In this document: positions 42,309 through 57,527 of the stretch, one piece after another
Position numbering within the stretch: the first letter of the stretch is position 1
Layout of the letters: every line of letters begins with the position of its first letter
Assembly (NCBI GenBank): GCA_014058105.1
Contig: JACGCM010001217.1
Span: 806,001-870,000, forward strand
Source: Kingdonia uniflora
Taxonomy: Eukaryota; Streptophyta; Magnoliopsida; Ranunculales; Circaeasteraceae
Length of the DNA stretch: 64,000 nt
Direction of reading: 5' to 3'
Notes under the pieces: model-generated
Database searches by the model: none
What the model saw: only the letters and a program-made list of their open reading frames with translations
What the model was told of the DNA's origin: nothing
Position numbers and translations under genes: made by a program

Positions 42309-45300
42309 TATAATGCATCTGAAGGTTATTAACATGTCTAAATTTTCTCTCTAGACTTTCTGAACCCAAACCTCATGTGTATCGTTTCAGAACAATAATA
42401 TGTTATCTTATAGTGAAAAGAAGACAAAATGAATAGCATGTTTGAAAAGGAAAAGAAGAAAGATTGCAATCAAAGAGTATATGATTTCTAAGAAATGTAT
42501 TAGAACTGGAGGCTCCATCTCAAAACCAATTAACAATGAGAGGAGTAGCCCGAGGATCTTATATTATTGAAGTGCAAGGCTTGAATACCCAATGTGGGAC
42601 TATATATCTCAACAAAAGGTATCTGACACTCATTTTACTGAAATCTACTTTTCATCGAAAGTTGTTCAAATCAAAATGTAAGTAATAGGTGCCCCATACA
42701 AAATCTACAGTGCTTTACGACAACCATAAACTGATAAACATGATTGAGATAGACAGATAATCTGATTAAATTGGTCCAGTATTATCATAAAACTATTTGT
42801 AATAAAAATGAAAGAGAAAAATACCTGAATGTTGAGTGTTTCCTTGGCAAGGCTTCACCCAGTGCGACTTCTTTCATAGTTGGAAGAGGTTATTTTACAT
42901 TCATAGTAATAATGTCTTCAGAGTTATTATGTCTCTCGCATATATCAACTGCATCTAGTTGAAATAAATATGATTAACCAAAATTCACTAATACAATAAA
43001 TATACAACTTTTCTTAGGAGGAATATAACCGACGCAGTTGTCATTCAACCATATCAAATATGAGTCCAATGACAATTAACTTTTAATAATAATATCTCAA
43101 GGGCTAATAATTGGATTGTCTAAACTGCCAAGTAGACCTTCCATATCTATCCACTACAGCATGTTATTTTTTGGACCCCCAATCTTAAATACCCAACATA
43201 TAGCGTCACCAATCTGAAGGTCACTGAAAAATTCAATCCAAATGTCCTCTTTCTAGATTCTTGAAGTGTAGAATATCTATCTCTAGATTTAGTTATATTC
43301 CATGTATGCCGTATATATTTTAGGATCAATACAAAAATACTCCCAAGAAGATCACCTTCCATTTTCACCACTTGGTAGCAGGTTCTCTTAACGGGAAAAA
43401 ATGATGGCATATTCAAAAAAATAAAATAGATGAGACTACAATTTAAGACCATATAATTTTAAAGAAAATGCTGAAAGTTCCATATGATGTTAGACAGTAT
43501 TAATCGAAATTCTGTTCCTATAGTAGGAGTTGAAACTCAAATGGAGCATACACTCAGTAAAGGAAACAGTTTGACTCATTTATTTGCTAGTTATGGTGCT
43601 AATGGGAGAGACATTCTTTTGATGGATACTCTAGAGCTAGATGCAGATATTAAGCTATATTAGGATGGATAATTCAGGCATAGGGTATTTAGATTGCATT
43701 AATTGTTTATTCAGTGAGATGGAGTCTGCCCCGTCCTAATTTTTGGTGGAATAACTTTCAAATATAACTAATAATATACTCTAGGGGAGCTAATTTTTGT
43801 TAAGAACCTGATGCGATAACCATCAAATGATGAAGGAAAGATAGACAGAAACTGATTAAATTTACAGTTATTATCGTAAGACTATTTCTAATGAAAATGA
43901 AAAGAGAAAGATACCTGAATGTAGAGCTTTTCCTTGGCAATGGTTCCTCCCAATGTGATTTTCCATTCAGAGTTGGAAGTGATCATCCATCTATCACCAT
44001 ATTACATTTTGTCTTCTGAGTTTTTTTTTCAGAACAATAATCCCCACTTCGTTTTCTGCTCTTCAAGCAGACCTAGATATCTATTAAAACTTGAGAGGAG
44101 TTTAGCCAACTTTAGCAAAATAAATGACAAAAACCACTCACACTCTGTAGGTACCATAGTATGTTATGTCACAATCATTACGCTAATGCCTTCTGAATTC
44201 TTCGGTCTTTTGCATCTATCAACAGCTAATAGTCAAAATAGATCTGACTCGCCAAAATCTACAAAATGATTTATTCAAATTTCCTTCAAAGGAACATATC
44301 CGACGGAGTTGCCATTTTAACATAACCAACATGAGCCCCTAAACCATGAACTTTTCAAAGTACTGACCACAGAAGAACATAGCTATATTACATTTTCATT
44401 TCTGTTTAATTGTTAGTTGTAACGGATTAGCTCGCAAGTCTACAGAGAACCTAAATAATAATTGTACATTAAAATGATACTGTTCAATATGGATGTTAAT
44501 GTATAACTGCATCTTTTTTCTTTTTTTTCTTATTCTTTTTCACACTCAAAAGCAGATTGGTAGCTACCATGGACAGCCTTAGTTTGCTTCTTTTATTTTT
44601 CAAACGTTTTAGAGTAAAAAGGCATTCTTTTACAGCAATTCATTTTTCCCACAAGATCCCACTGTAGCATGCTATTGGAGTAAAACTCCACAATTTACTA
44701 GACTTGGCCTTATTGGCTTGACATCTCTAGCCTTCCTTAGTGCTCTGGAAAGCGCCAAAAGAAGCAAAAACAGTTCCAAGTGCAAAAAGATTATGAAAAT
44801 TGCAAAAGAAGATGATTAATTGACTCATCCTCAACATAATAAAGAATACAGACTGTCTCAACTCTGTAGCTATACTTTTAAAATTGTCTTCTGTAAGTAA
44901 ACTCCCTAACGAAAGAAAAATACTTGGACAGCATATACTGCCGTGCGGAATTCTTCTATTCACAAAACTTCAGAAAAAGTACAGCCCTTACCGTTTCTTA
45001 TCAACAAAGCTTCGCCAAAACAAGCTAACAGAAAAACTTCTATAACCTATTTCAAGTCTGTTTATACCAAATGCCTTCCCTGGGTGATAAAGTAAAAAAA
45101 GAGAAAGACAGTCACGGATATAACCTAATTGCTTATACAACAACTGATTCCTTCAAACTTCAAAGGCCTATCTTCGTAGCAGATATCTGACCAAAACTGA
45201 ACATATTCATTAATCCGCACTGTATACTAAATTCCTTTGAGGAACCGATCCTTGATATTGCAATTGATCTCCATAAGCTCAAAGACACTCACTTAACAAG

Positions 45301-46607
45301 ATGATGCTTACCTCCATTTATCTATTATGAAATTATACTCGTAAATTGCTCCTACTTTCGGGCCATTTGAGAAATAGATGAAAATAGAGAACAATGATGG
45401 GAAACCTGGAAATCGTGCTCTTTACAAGAACAAATTGATCCCCTTTATGTAAAGTTTTTTCGCTTCCTCAATGACAACTTAAGCTCAAAGTGCCCCTATC
45501 ACCAGGTCTTAGATAGCTAAACTACGACTTTCGCTTTAAGAGGAAGCACCCTATAAGAAGAGCCAATTGCACATCCTAGGGTATCAGCAAGGTACTAGTA
45601 TTATGAACGTCATCGTACTAATAATATTAGACCTATCCAAGTTATCCTCAGAATTGATGCAAGCAGATCGACCTATAACGAAGCCAAACTTACGGAGAAA
45701 AATCATCTACAAGAAAGAAAAGTGTAGCATTAACGACTGCAAATTAGTAATCTAAAGATCATCATCTCTAACACTAAAACCTTCGATCAATATGAGCTCT
45801 TCAGCTCTGCATGTCAATCTGCAATAGACCTCCGTGCCAAGGAAACAAAAGCAACGAATAGTGGACCACCCCATGCTTCTCCAGCTCCTTAAAAGACCTG
45901 CTCCCGGTCTCGTTAAACATGCAAAGTGAGTTTCCCACACTAGTACACTTACCTAGAACCTATCCAACTGGCACAACACCCAGATCACTACTGATTTACC
46001 ATAAAATCTCAGCACACCTCAAAGGAAGATCAACCAAGTCGTGAACAGGTCTTTCTAGTATTTCCTATTCAAACCCAGGATTTCAGAAAACAAGGAAGAC
46101 AACGCTAACAAAACAAATGATCCAAAATAGAAAAATTAACTCCAGTATTATTTTTAAGTCATCTTGGTTTTAATACTGAGAGCTGAGATGACAGTTTTCA
46201 CACAGTTTGGTTGCACCTACTAGCCATTACTTAGTGTATGTAAACGCAAGACCATTATGATTTGTGTTTAATAAATTCATAGTTATTTGGAGCCATTAAT
46301 AGTTAACTATTTCCAGGAGTAAAAATATTGTTTTGTACTACACTATACCATTATCAGGTTAATAGTACAGGTACTATTACATGAATATTTAGTTACTAAT
46401 TACTATTAGTGGCACTTCATAGCATTTATAACGTGATCATGATATCCTCAGGGTTTCACAGAAATAACTATAGAACATTTTATCATGAATGCAATCAAAT
46501 TTGCATAGAAAGAGAGCCAATGAAGTCAAAATATTTCATATTGAAAAACAATATATAGGTACAACAGCTCCCCTCCACCAAATATGTAGCAACTCAATGC
46601 AAGATAG
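42309..46607. other. Intergenic region with a diverged duplication, no supported gene
   Basis: AT-rich. Two diverged direct copies (about 42745-42960 and 43840-44235) share ACTATTT.TAAT.AAAATGAAA, ATACCTGAATGT and TTCCTTGGCAA; on the minus strand each looks like an exon end followed by GTAT(C/T)TTTCTC. A minus-strand frame at about 45800-45945 (SVGNSLCMFNETGSRSFKEL, ending FPWHGGLLQIDMQS) may be a gene remnant that I do not recognise. Confidence 0.4.
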
Positions 46608-48616
<2,009 letters not shown>

Positions 48617-50452
48617 GGTATTAAGGGAATGTAAACTCAGCGGGATGGACACATAAGTCAGCTTACGTCACAAGTACATTTTCTTGCCATATCTAACATA
48701 GAAACAGAACTCCTACGTTGGTCTGGATTAACTGTGATTATTGAATCCACGATATATATGGAATCAAATAAATCATTAAACTAGTACTACCAGGTGCAGG
48801 TGGGACCGACCACGGCTTTGTTTTATTGAAATTCTCTCAATTGAGTTAGTAAACAATATACAAAATAACTTGAGAGTTGGAAAATTGAAATTAACATTAA
48901 CACTAAGAACTTAAAATTTTAACTACTTTTTAAATTTCATGTACACAATATTTGTGTCCAATAGAAAATGATCTTAAGAATAAATATTTTACATTAAATA
49001 GAGATGAACCTCAATACATAGGTTTTTCTGTTGGAGCTAAAATTTTAACACATGATCAGGACCCACTCACACCAAACTTAAGCAAATTTCATAAAATAAG
49101 CTTAAGGCTGATGCTAGAATTTTCAATTTTATAAAGCATTAGTCGATTACAGTAAGCAATGCTTACCCATATTTAATTAGCTTTTGTGCCATTGGTGTAC
49201 CCATTATTCCAAAACCCAACCCTTGCTGGAAATTCATCTACCAAATTCAGTAAACAATCTGAGAAAATTATGTTTCTCGAAATAAAATGCAACAAATAAA
49301 CAACCATGTGCCATAAACAATGTACTCTCAATATAATGTTTTTTCAATGTCATCTATAATTTGGGTTATTCCTAAATTCCCTCATATGAATTTTTCAATA
49401 TACATATCAAACTACATTGTGATTAATGATTATCACAAGATTCACGACATGCATATCAAAACTTTTATCAACGGGGAATATACTTAGTACTTACGACTAA
49501 ATCAATTTGTATTGTACCCACAAGACTACAAAAATATGTTCCAATTGAAGTCATGGGGTAATTCTAACATTATCTTAAAATCATCACATTCATGTTACAA
49601 AGATATAAACTTTGGAACAGGTTAAAAACTAGACATACCCAACAGAGAAATATTCAAATTCATGAAGAGAAACACACACACACCTTTTGATGCTGAAGCA
49701 GTAGTGAGAGTCTGAGAAGAAAAAACTTTGGGGGAGAGAGAGGCGATAAGTAAAAAGCGAAGGTAGAGAAAAAACCACCATACCTAAAGCCCAATTTTCT
49801 GGTCTTTTTAGATGTTCAGTTTTGTAACAATTTGTTGCTGACAAGTGACCTGTGGATTGTTCATCACGGTATAAAATTCAGATAATGTGAAGTCGAGTAA
49901 TCCCAGGCATGCGGATAAATAGAGACATAATACAGGAAGATAATGTGATTAATCTACTCTCCAATAAAAATGATAAGCCTTAAGATAAAGCCCTGCTTGG
50001 ATAAATGACGAAGTGGGTCTAAATGATGAGAAGGGTAAAGAGTAAGCCCTGTTTGGCTAAAGTCGCTAACTATCAAATAGGCTGCACATAGTTTCTATAC
50101 TTTTAAACGAGAATTTGCTATTTTTTGAAAGTAGATCAACTTACATATGCACACAGATTTTCTGAATGAGATCGCCCACCCTTTGTATACAACAAAATTT
50201 CCCTAGAGGCAAAAGTTAGAGAACAAAGATAAAGTACTGCAAGCGAGAGATAATACAGAGAAATTAAGATTGCAAGGGAGACCTCCCTATCGGTCGGTCT
50301 GAAAAATAACTCATTACTGTAATTGTAGAATTTGAGATTGAAAAATCATGATTACCTTTAATGACGCCAAATTGAAGATGATAGTTATGTTTTAGGAGCT
50401 AGCTTAAGCTCTTCAAATATGACAAAACGCCCCAACTTCTTAGAGCATCTCT

Positions 50453-50512
50453 AGTAAAAATAGAAATGGGTGAGGATTTTCACTCTCACTCACCTCTCAA
50501 TTAGAGATGCGC
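50453..50512. repeat. Short palindromic MITE relic (about 60 bp)
   Basis: TTAGAGCATCTCTAG at the left and AATTAGAGATGCGC at the right are inverted. They match the widespread plant MITE end AGAGCATCTC. The inside is only about 35 bp, so this is either a deletion derivative or a chance palindrome. Confidence 0.45.
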
Positions 50513-51436
50513 ATTACGAACTATTACATGACATCTAACTCGACTTCAATTTTTTTTTTTAAAACAAGTAACTCTTGACTCATATTTTAAAGGCCTCATT
50601 GTCATTGTGATATGCATTAATTATTAGCAAATGGGATATATAGGAACCTTTAATGAGTTTTTATTATTATGTACTATCTTATAAATTTAGCGAATTTATT
50701 AATTTAGTCCATTGGCCCAAGTCGAGACCAGCAAAAAATATTATTTAATCGTGATTATTAATTTACTTGGGTTATACTGTATTTTTGTCAGCAGAAGAAT
50801 GACGTTCAGTTAAGGCTTATTAAGCCAGTACTGTAGGTTCGATTAGCTACTTTAAAGTAGTATAATCTTAAGAGGAGGTTACTTAGCTACTAATTACCCG
50901 TAAAAAATAGATCGAGATGTAATCCATGTATAATAGATTGATGCTATTGTTCATCATCCTCTTCCACCATTTCGCATACTAGAAACGAAAAAATGAATGA
51001 TGGATTGCAGATTAAAATTCAACAGATAAAAAAAAAATAGCACCAAATAAATCAAGGATGTTGTTTTGTTGTCTCACCAACATATGTATAAAAGATAAAG
51101 GAATTGGAAATTTGGAAACAAATCCCCCAAAAGAAAATTACAACTCGATTAATTCGAGTATAATCCCTCCGAATTTTATTTTTTTTTGAACGGTGAATCC
51201 CTCCGAACTTTTACTTAAAGAAAACACAATTTTTTTGAAAAAATCTCCGAACAATTACAGATTAATCTTGTTTTAGTCTCAAGATTAATTCACATTGAAT
51301 AATTTAGCCAAATCTCATCTAAATGTTGCAAAAATTCAATTTAATCGATATTAAATATATTGTTGAACCATAAGGCCTTAAGTAAAAATAAAGATAATTT
51401 TTAATATTGTATGTTATGGGTCATATCCTTACTATT

Positions 51437-51930
51437 TGTGACACGGACCAACTTAACTCAAGTTTGGTACGTGCGGCACTCAAGGCACGTGTCTCAAGTA
51501 AACCTAATTATTCGTCTCTTTTCAATCGTCTTTAGCACACAATATCACATAAGATCGCATACAATCAATGCAACACAAACAATGTACAAAGGGTCTTTGA
51601 AAACATCATTTCATTCATTTATCAACAACAAATTACAAAGCTTTTATTCATTCTCGGATGTATCGGAGTCAAGTCTTCTACATATATAGCTACTAAGGAA
51701 ATAACTAAGAACCAAAATAAAACATCAAAGTTGGAGACGAAGCGTATTCCCCATTTTGGCTAACCTAAGCTTTATAGAAATAAACGAAACTTTATACAAG
51801 ACTTTATTACAACCTAAAGATATTATGTACAAAATCTGAGTTTGATCGGCTGATGCTTCACAATTTGGATATTCATACCATATGCCCAAACATTCGACTA
51901 TGGTTATGGGTATGGTTATGTACACCGTCA
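51437..51930 (+). mobile_element. Relic of an LTR related to the solo LTR at 41539
   Basis: It begins TGTGACACGGACC and contains TATAGCTACTAAG followed by AAACATCAAAG.TGGAGACGAAGCGTA, as in 41539-42303. The 3' end and target duplication could not be found, so it is truncated or badly decayed. Confidence 0.6.
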
Positions 51931-53074
51931 GTGGGTATATATATCCGCATGAGCAAGCATATGATGATTCTCACCCTGTAAGATTTAAGAGGTCCCAATG
52001 AAACATATTGGTCCGCTTAGAATTTTTCAGTACGTTCCGCAAGTAGTGTGTGAGGAATACATAAGTCAATGCAGGCATAGATACGAGGGGACAAACGTGA
52101 CAAGGCTCAATATGCTACTCATATTGAAGATCAAAAGGGCAGATATTGAATAATAAGGAACACACTCGAATTATTATTAACTTTTTAACTTGTGTAACAA
52201 ATAATTTTAATCGTAATATGGATATTTTAAGTCTATTAATTTTAATATTTTCATTTAAAGATCATCCACATATTAGCAATTTATTATTTTTCATTAACCT
52301 ACAATTATTTTATAATTAATTGCAATTAAATACAATTAAACTCGACTAAATGCGATTAATCTTATGTTTAATTTAAGCAAAAAAGAAAAAAAAAACCATA
52401 ATCCCTAATCTTTACCGATTAATTTTTTTTTCAAAATGGGAGATTAATACCTAGATCTCAGTTAAAAAACCCTTGGGTGGAATCCGAGATAGGAAAACTT
52501 ATGTTCGATAGTAGCTGTAAGTGAGTCCTTTCAACCTCAAATCTTTTAGAAAAGGTAAGAATATATGTTTTCTCGCACAACGAGACTGTCAATAGAGGTG
52601 CTAGCAGGGCCGACATAAAATGTTCAGGATTCATTCTAAATTTTTGTAAGCAAGATGATTTTTATGACCAATGTAATCAAGAGCTTCATCAACAAATTCC
52701 ACCCTCCTGTGCTCTGTGCTTTATTGCTTAGGACCACTATGAGTTCTGAATATGCCTACAATATCGATGGACCAGCCAGAGCTGGTTGGGCTTGACCATC
52801 CTCGGGGAGGTTTGAGTAATATTCCTTTGGTTTAAGTCATATTCGGGTTTTAAAACTAAACCTGAATTGAATCCAGTTGCCCAAAGTTTCCAGTTCACTT
52901 TATATTTATATTAGAAGAAGGAATTTTTGTGCAGGCCTAAACTTTCTTAAGAATTACATTTAGTACCTCAAACTTTTGTAAACTATAAGCGGATCATATT
53001 CTCAAGTATTAATTTTATTTAGTACCCTGAAACTCTTATATACCATATTTGCCCATATTTTTTAAATTATATTC

Positions 53075-53141
53075 ACTCGAATCCTATTGAACAAGTAAAA
53101 GTCTTTTTTTTTTTTTTTTACTTGTTCAATAGGATTCGAGT
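53075..53141. repeat. Perfect 26-bp stem with a T-rich loop
   Basis: The arm 53075-53100 (starting ACTCGAATCCTATTGAACAA) and 53116-53141 are exact reverse complements, separated by 15 bases, mostly T. It lies just upstream of the CT-rich stretch that may begin the LINE. Confidence 0.93.
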
Positions 53142-53349
53142 CATTTTTGTTCTCTCCAGACGCTCTCCAGAGACACTCTCTCCAGCTCTCTATCCTACCC
53201 CTCTCTCTCCTCCAATTCTCTCCCTCTCTGCTTTCCTCATACCCTTATCTCTCCCAATCATCTCCTCCTTCCTTTCCCTCAAACCTACCATGATCCCACC
53301 ACTCAACCAACCTCCAAACAAAAAATAAAGCATCCTTACCCATGCAAAG

Positions 53350-53843
53350 TGTTGGAAAAAAACTTTGTAGGTTTATCCTAAGTTTGAATGGTTAATATCT
53401 TAGTGGTTTATTTTGAACCACATTGGGTATGTAGGTTACACAACTCTAAATTATAAGTAAGAGTTTACTTATGAGTTGTAATGTACGTGATTTGAGTTGT
53501 CTCCAACAGACACATCATGAGGTGTGTCTTAAGGTGTGACCCTTGGTGAAGAGTCGTGCCTTAAGGTGTGACCCTTGGTGAAGAGTCGTAACTTGAGGTG
53601 TGACCTTTTGGTGAAGAGGCACTAACTTGAGGTGTGACCCTTGGTGAAGAGTCACCTATACTCTATATAACCCAACTTCATTTTCATTTTTTCATAATCA
53701 GTTTTTCAGAGTTTCTTGAGTCATTTTCAAGAGATAGTGTGCATGTACTAGACTCGATCATATCCCGATAAGTGTTTTGATCTCTTTCTAATCTCCTTAA
53801 CTTGTTTTTGATTATGCCAATTTTTGAACACATGCTAACAACA
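53350..53843 (+). mobile_element. Solo LTR (494 bp) with CAAAG target duplication
   Basis: Starts TGTTGGAAAAAAAC and ends GCTAACAACA, flanked by CAAAG at 53345-53349 and 53844-53848. A TATA box CTCTATATAA (53661-53670) gives plus orientation, with a tandem array just upstream in U3. No internal sequence remains. Confidence 0.88.
53529..53656. repeat. Four tandem copies of a 30-34 bp unit in the U3 of the solo LTR
   Basis: The unit TTAAGGTGTGACCCTTGGTG then AAGAGTCGTGCC is repeated at 53529, 53561, 53593 and 53627, with a partial copy before it. The array lies directly upstream of the TATA box. Confidence 0.9.
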
Positions 53844-53942
53844 CAAAGTACGTAACAAACCCATCCCAAAAGCTTTCTTCCTAGGGATTCCTTCTACTGC
53901 CACTGCCTACTCCCCTTTGTTTCCCTCCCCAGCTGTCTCGAC

Positions 53943-56378
53943 ATGGAAGAGACTGATGAGTCACCCAAACAGGACGGCATTGTTAATCTGATGAAGATGT
54001 GCACTACACACGACCCGAGCACGGACCTCAAGCTCGACAGCTCCGTATGAGAATTACTCCAACAACGATGGCGGTCCTCCGATATTAGGGAACAAGTCAT
54101 ATGCGAAGGAGTCAAGAGAGAGTGGAAAAAAACCATCACCCAATTACCACCCATCTCGTATGAACCGAAAACCAAAAATTTTACCGCAAATTTCACAAAC
54201 AAACAGGATTTTCAGACCGTACTCTTGACACCCCCACCCAACATCTACGGTTTCTCCACCTTCATGCAACCCTATGACCCCATGTTTCACCAGTCCGAGC
54301 TGAACTTCGAACGATACCTTTGCTGGGTGCAAGTCTCGGGGTTGCCGTGTTGCTTGCACGACCCCGCTACGCTTATCACGATTGGAAACAAAATTGGAGT
54401 CTACGTGAAGGATGATTGCAATACAAGGGAGGCCGAACCGGTAAAAACGGGCTTCGTTAGGATACTTGTTAGCCTACTCACCGAGAAGCCGCTTGTTCTC
54501 ACCATTCTGGTGCCAAGACCTCGAGGATACAGGACCAAAAAGTTGACGATAAAATACGAGCGCCTTGAAGGTTATTGCACCTTCTGTGGTATCATTACCC
54601 ACACCCTATCGGAATGTCACAAGTTTACGAGGCTTAGATAGGAACGACTACGACTGAATATAACCGGTCCATTTGATTTCAACTTTGGAAATTACATACA
54701 AGTAAAGCAGACCCGCCAACCATTCTTCTACAACAATATGCCAAACAATAAGGCTACCCAAAAAGCTAATCAACAGCACGAGAGCCCCGGCTACCCGGAT
54801 ACAACACACTCCGGAGGGGACACGGTCGGAAAAGAGGTCGGCCATATACTGGAAAACGCTATGGAAAGCCTCAATGAGTGGTCGAGGCAGAACCTGCACC
54901 GATCCTCGCAGTGGACGAAAACGGCTACGGTGAAACCTAGATACCAAAACCACCCCGATTTTCTGCTTCAAATCGACACTCTCCCCCAGGTCTGGTCTTA
55001 CGTCGGCGAGGGGATGATTTTCAGAACCGGGAAAAAGGGCAACTGCATGCTACAGAGAGGAGGTACGACTTTCGAAGTGAACAAGACATTCTCCCAACAA
55101 GTTAGAGAAGTAACAGAGTACAACACAAACATTAATGGCACAAAATTTGTGGGCCTCCATAATCTCTCTCGTGAGTTTAACATAACAAATACTCCCAAAG
55201 TTTTCGAGCCGTTGGAGTCAACATCAATATCAAAAGGAAGTTTGCTGATTGCAGGACCCACAGGGCATCACCTCAACTCAAATCTGAATCTACAACCCCT
55301 AGAAAACGGATACCTATCAGAAGGGCTTGGACCACACTCTTCATGATTGCACTCAAGCCCAAACATTGAACCTAGAAGATTGGACTTTGAAGACAGCCCA
55401 AGTGGCAGCTCTGAACACGGCCCACCAAGCAAGGAACAGGCCCACAAGATTGGTCCAACCCAGGCGTTATGCATCATTGACCCACCCACCAAAGATCTGA
55501 GTCCCCGAGGCCCAACCCGTAGACCCACCAACACCCACTATGCTTTCCCTATTAAAAGCCCAACCCCGGCTCTCCACCCGGACACCTCTTCAGCCAATGC
55601 CTCAGATGAATCCTCCGGACTCCTTAAGAGTGGCCATGTATCCAAAGACAGTAATAGCTGGCAAACCCCGACCACTACGGACATCTACGAAGGCGAGCAA
55701 CGAACGAAATACTCTCTATCCTCTCGGACTAGCATACACAAGAGAGAGCACAAAAGGTATGGCAAAGGGGTAGTCGAAGAGGGAGATACCGTACCGTCTA
55801 CGGCAGATCAAACCGACAGCTCAGCAAGACATACTTAGAGACAAAAACGTCGGAATAATGCTTCAGAAGAGATAAGCTCCGAGGTCAGCGACACCCCGAC
55901 TAAGGTACGCATCCTTCAACACAATGCCCACGCCAACTTTATTTTCGATACAAGTTGTTGTCCTTACAAGATTCGATTTGCACAACCTTCATGTTTCGTT
56001 GCTACTGCATGTCATGGTTTCATTATACCTCAATGCTTTGAGCTGGCCATAAATGATAATATGCTTTCGTGTTTTGCTTTCACTCGTAACAATGGTCCCT
56101 CTACATACAAATTCCTCCCCAAAAGGCCCATAAAGAGATGGAGAACTAGAGGTAAACTAAAAACCCGAAACGTTGATCTCTCTAAAAAACATAAGGGTCG
56201 GGATCATAAACATACGGATATACAAGAGCATAGAACTCTAGATAACACATCGACACATGAAAACATAATCACGGTTACCACTGGAGACGCTAAAGGGATG
56301 AACAGAACCGGTTGGGATGACCATAAAAGGGACCTAGGAAAGGAAGGAACCCTTAGAAAGGAAAAAAAGAAGCATTGA
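53943..56378 (+). pseudogene. LINE ORF1 (DUF4283 and zinc knuckle) with in-frame stops
   Basis: One reading frame of 2.4 kb runs from ATG 53943 to the stop at 56376, interrupted by stops at 54048 (TGA), 54639 (TAG), 55344 (TGA) and 55836 (TAG) but with no frameshift. The N-terminal part is a DUF4283 domain (CWVQVSGLPCCLHDPATLI, IGNKIGVYVKDDC). It is followed by a zinc-knuckle-like CTFCGIITHTLSECHKF and a long Pro/Ser-rich, low-complexity tail with a basic end. ORF1 of plant L1 elements binds RNA. Confidence 0.85.
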
Positions 56379-56569
56379 ACCCTCCTCAGGGCTCGTGCAA
56401 AAATCGTGAAACCAAGAAAAGTAACTCCAATACCCAGCGGCCGTCTACTGGCGGACATTAGGAAACATAAGCTGACTATAAAGAAAGGCAAAAACAGCCA
56501 TGGGGAAAAGAAACATAATTACACTAAACCAAACTTGGAAGCGGGCCCGACACCGGCTCTCGGTTACCA

Positions 56570-57527
56570 ATGATTGTGTTATCCTGGAACTGTAGGGGGA
56601 CGTCCAAAAAGTTCACCCTGAGAGAGCTTCTTGAACAATCCAAAAAGTACCAACCGGACATCATCTTCCTATCTGAGACAAAAGCACACGACCCTGATGT
56701 TCTCAAAAATTTAACATCCTGGGGCTGCCTCACACTCATACTGCCAACGCTACTCCCCAGCACGCTGGGGGTTTGTGGCTTGCGTGAAATAACAAGATCA
56801 ATCTCACCATCCTTACTTCCACTCCCAATGGTATTGATGCTATCATTCAGTCTTAACCTCCATCTCATCAGGCCAATCATAGCAATATTCCCTGGCTTTG
56901 CTCCTTCACTTATGGCCCCCAGACACCCAAAACTGGAAGTTGTACTGGAACGCCATCACCACCCTGGCTAGCTCTATCCACATTCCCTGGATGATCATAG
57001 GCGACCTAAATTGCATCACGTGTAAAGAGGAGAAGTTTGGCAGGATTGCCTTCGATAACACGATCCATAATTCTATGGAGGCTTTTATCTTCGATGCCTC
57101 TATGGTCGACCTGGGCTTCACTGGGGTCCCGTTCACTTGGTCCAATAAAAGAAGAGACACCGCTCTGGTTAAACAGCGTTTGGATCGAGCCCTGGCCTCC
57201 ATACCATGGTGCACTGCCTTCCCGGACGCTTCTATCTTGAACCTGCCGATCATTGGGTCAGACCATGGTCCCATCCTGCTGAACACCGATATGGTTGGTC
57301 ACAACCTCTCGAAGCAATTTTATTTCCAATCCGCCTGGATGAAGCACGAGCGTTGTAAAGGGGTTATCGACAAAGCTTGGAGTCTGGAGCAAGTAGGCTC
57401 TAGGCAACTAAGACTCTGCAAGAAACTTCGGCATACAAAGAAAAAGCTTATCACCTGGAACAAGGAAGAGTTCAATCTCCCTAAAATTTGCATCCGCCAG
57501 CTTAGAGATCAGATCAACACTATCTAG
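56570..57527 (+). pseudogene. LINE ORF2, AP endonuclease domain
   Basis: It opens MIVLSWNCRGTSKKFTLREL with DIIFLSETKA, the metal-binding start of the endonuclease. Small frameshifts between about 56740 and 56940 break it. From 56898 the frame resumes with IPWMIIGDLNCITCKEEKFG, FTGVPFTWSNKR, KQRLDRALASIPW and LPIIGSDHGPILL, which include the catalytic GDxN and SDH motifs. The stop at 57525 precedes QEATTEAN. Confidence 0.88.

Larger units (their letters stand above)
48617..53074. other. Intergenic region with decayed repeats only
   Basis: AT-rich with no supported gene. It contains an LTR relic near 51437 and a very short palindromic MITE at about 50453. The frame at 49629-49844 (minus) shows no motif. 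Confidence 0.5.
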
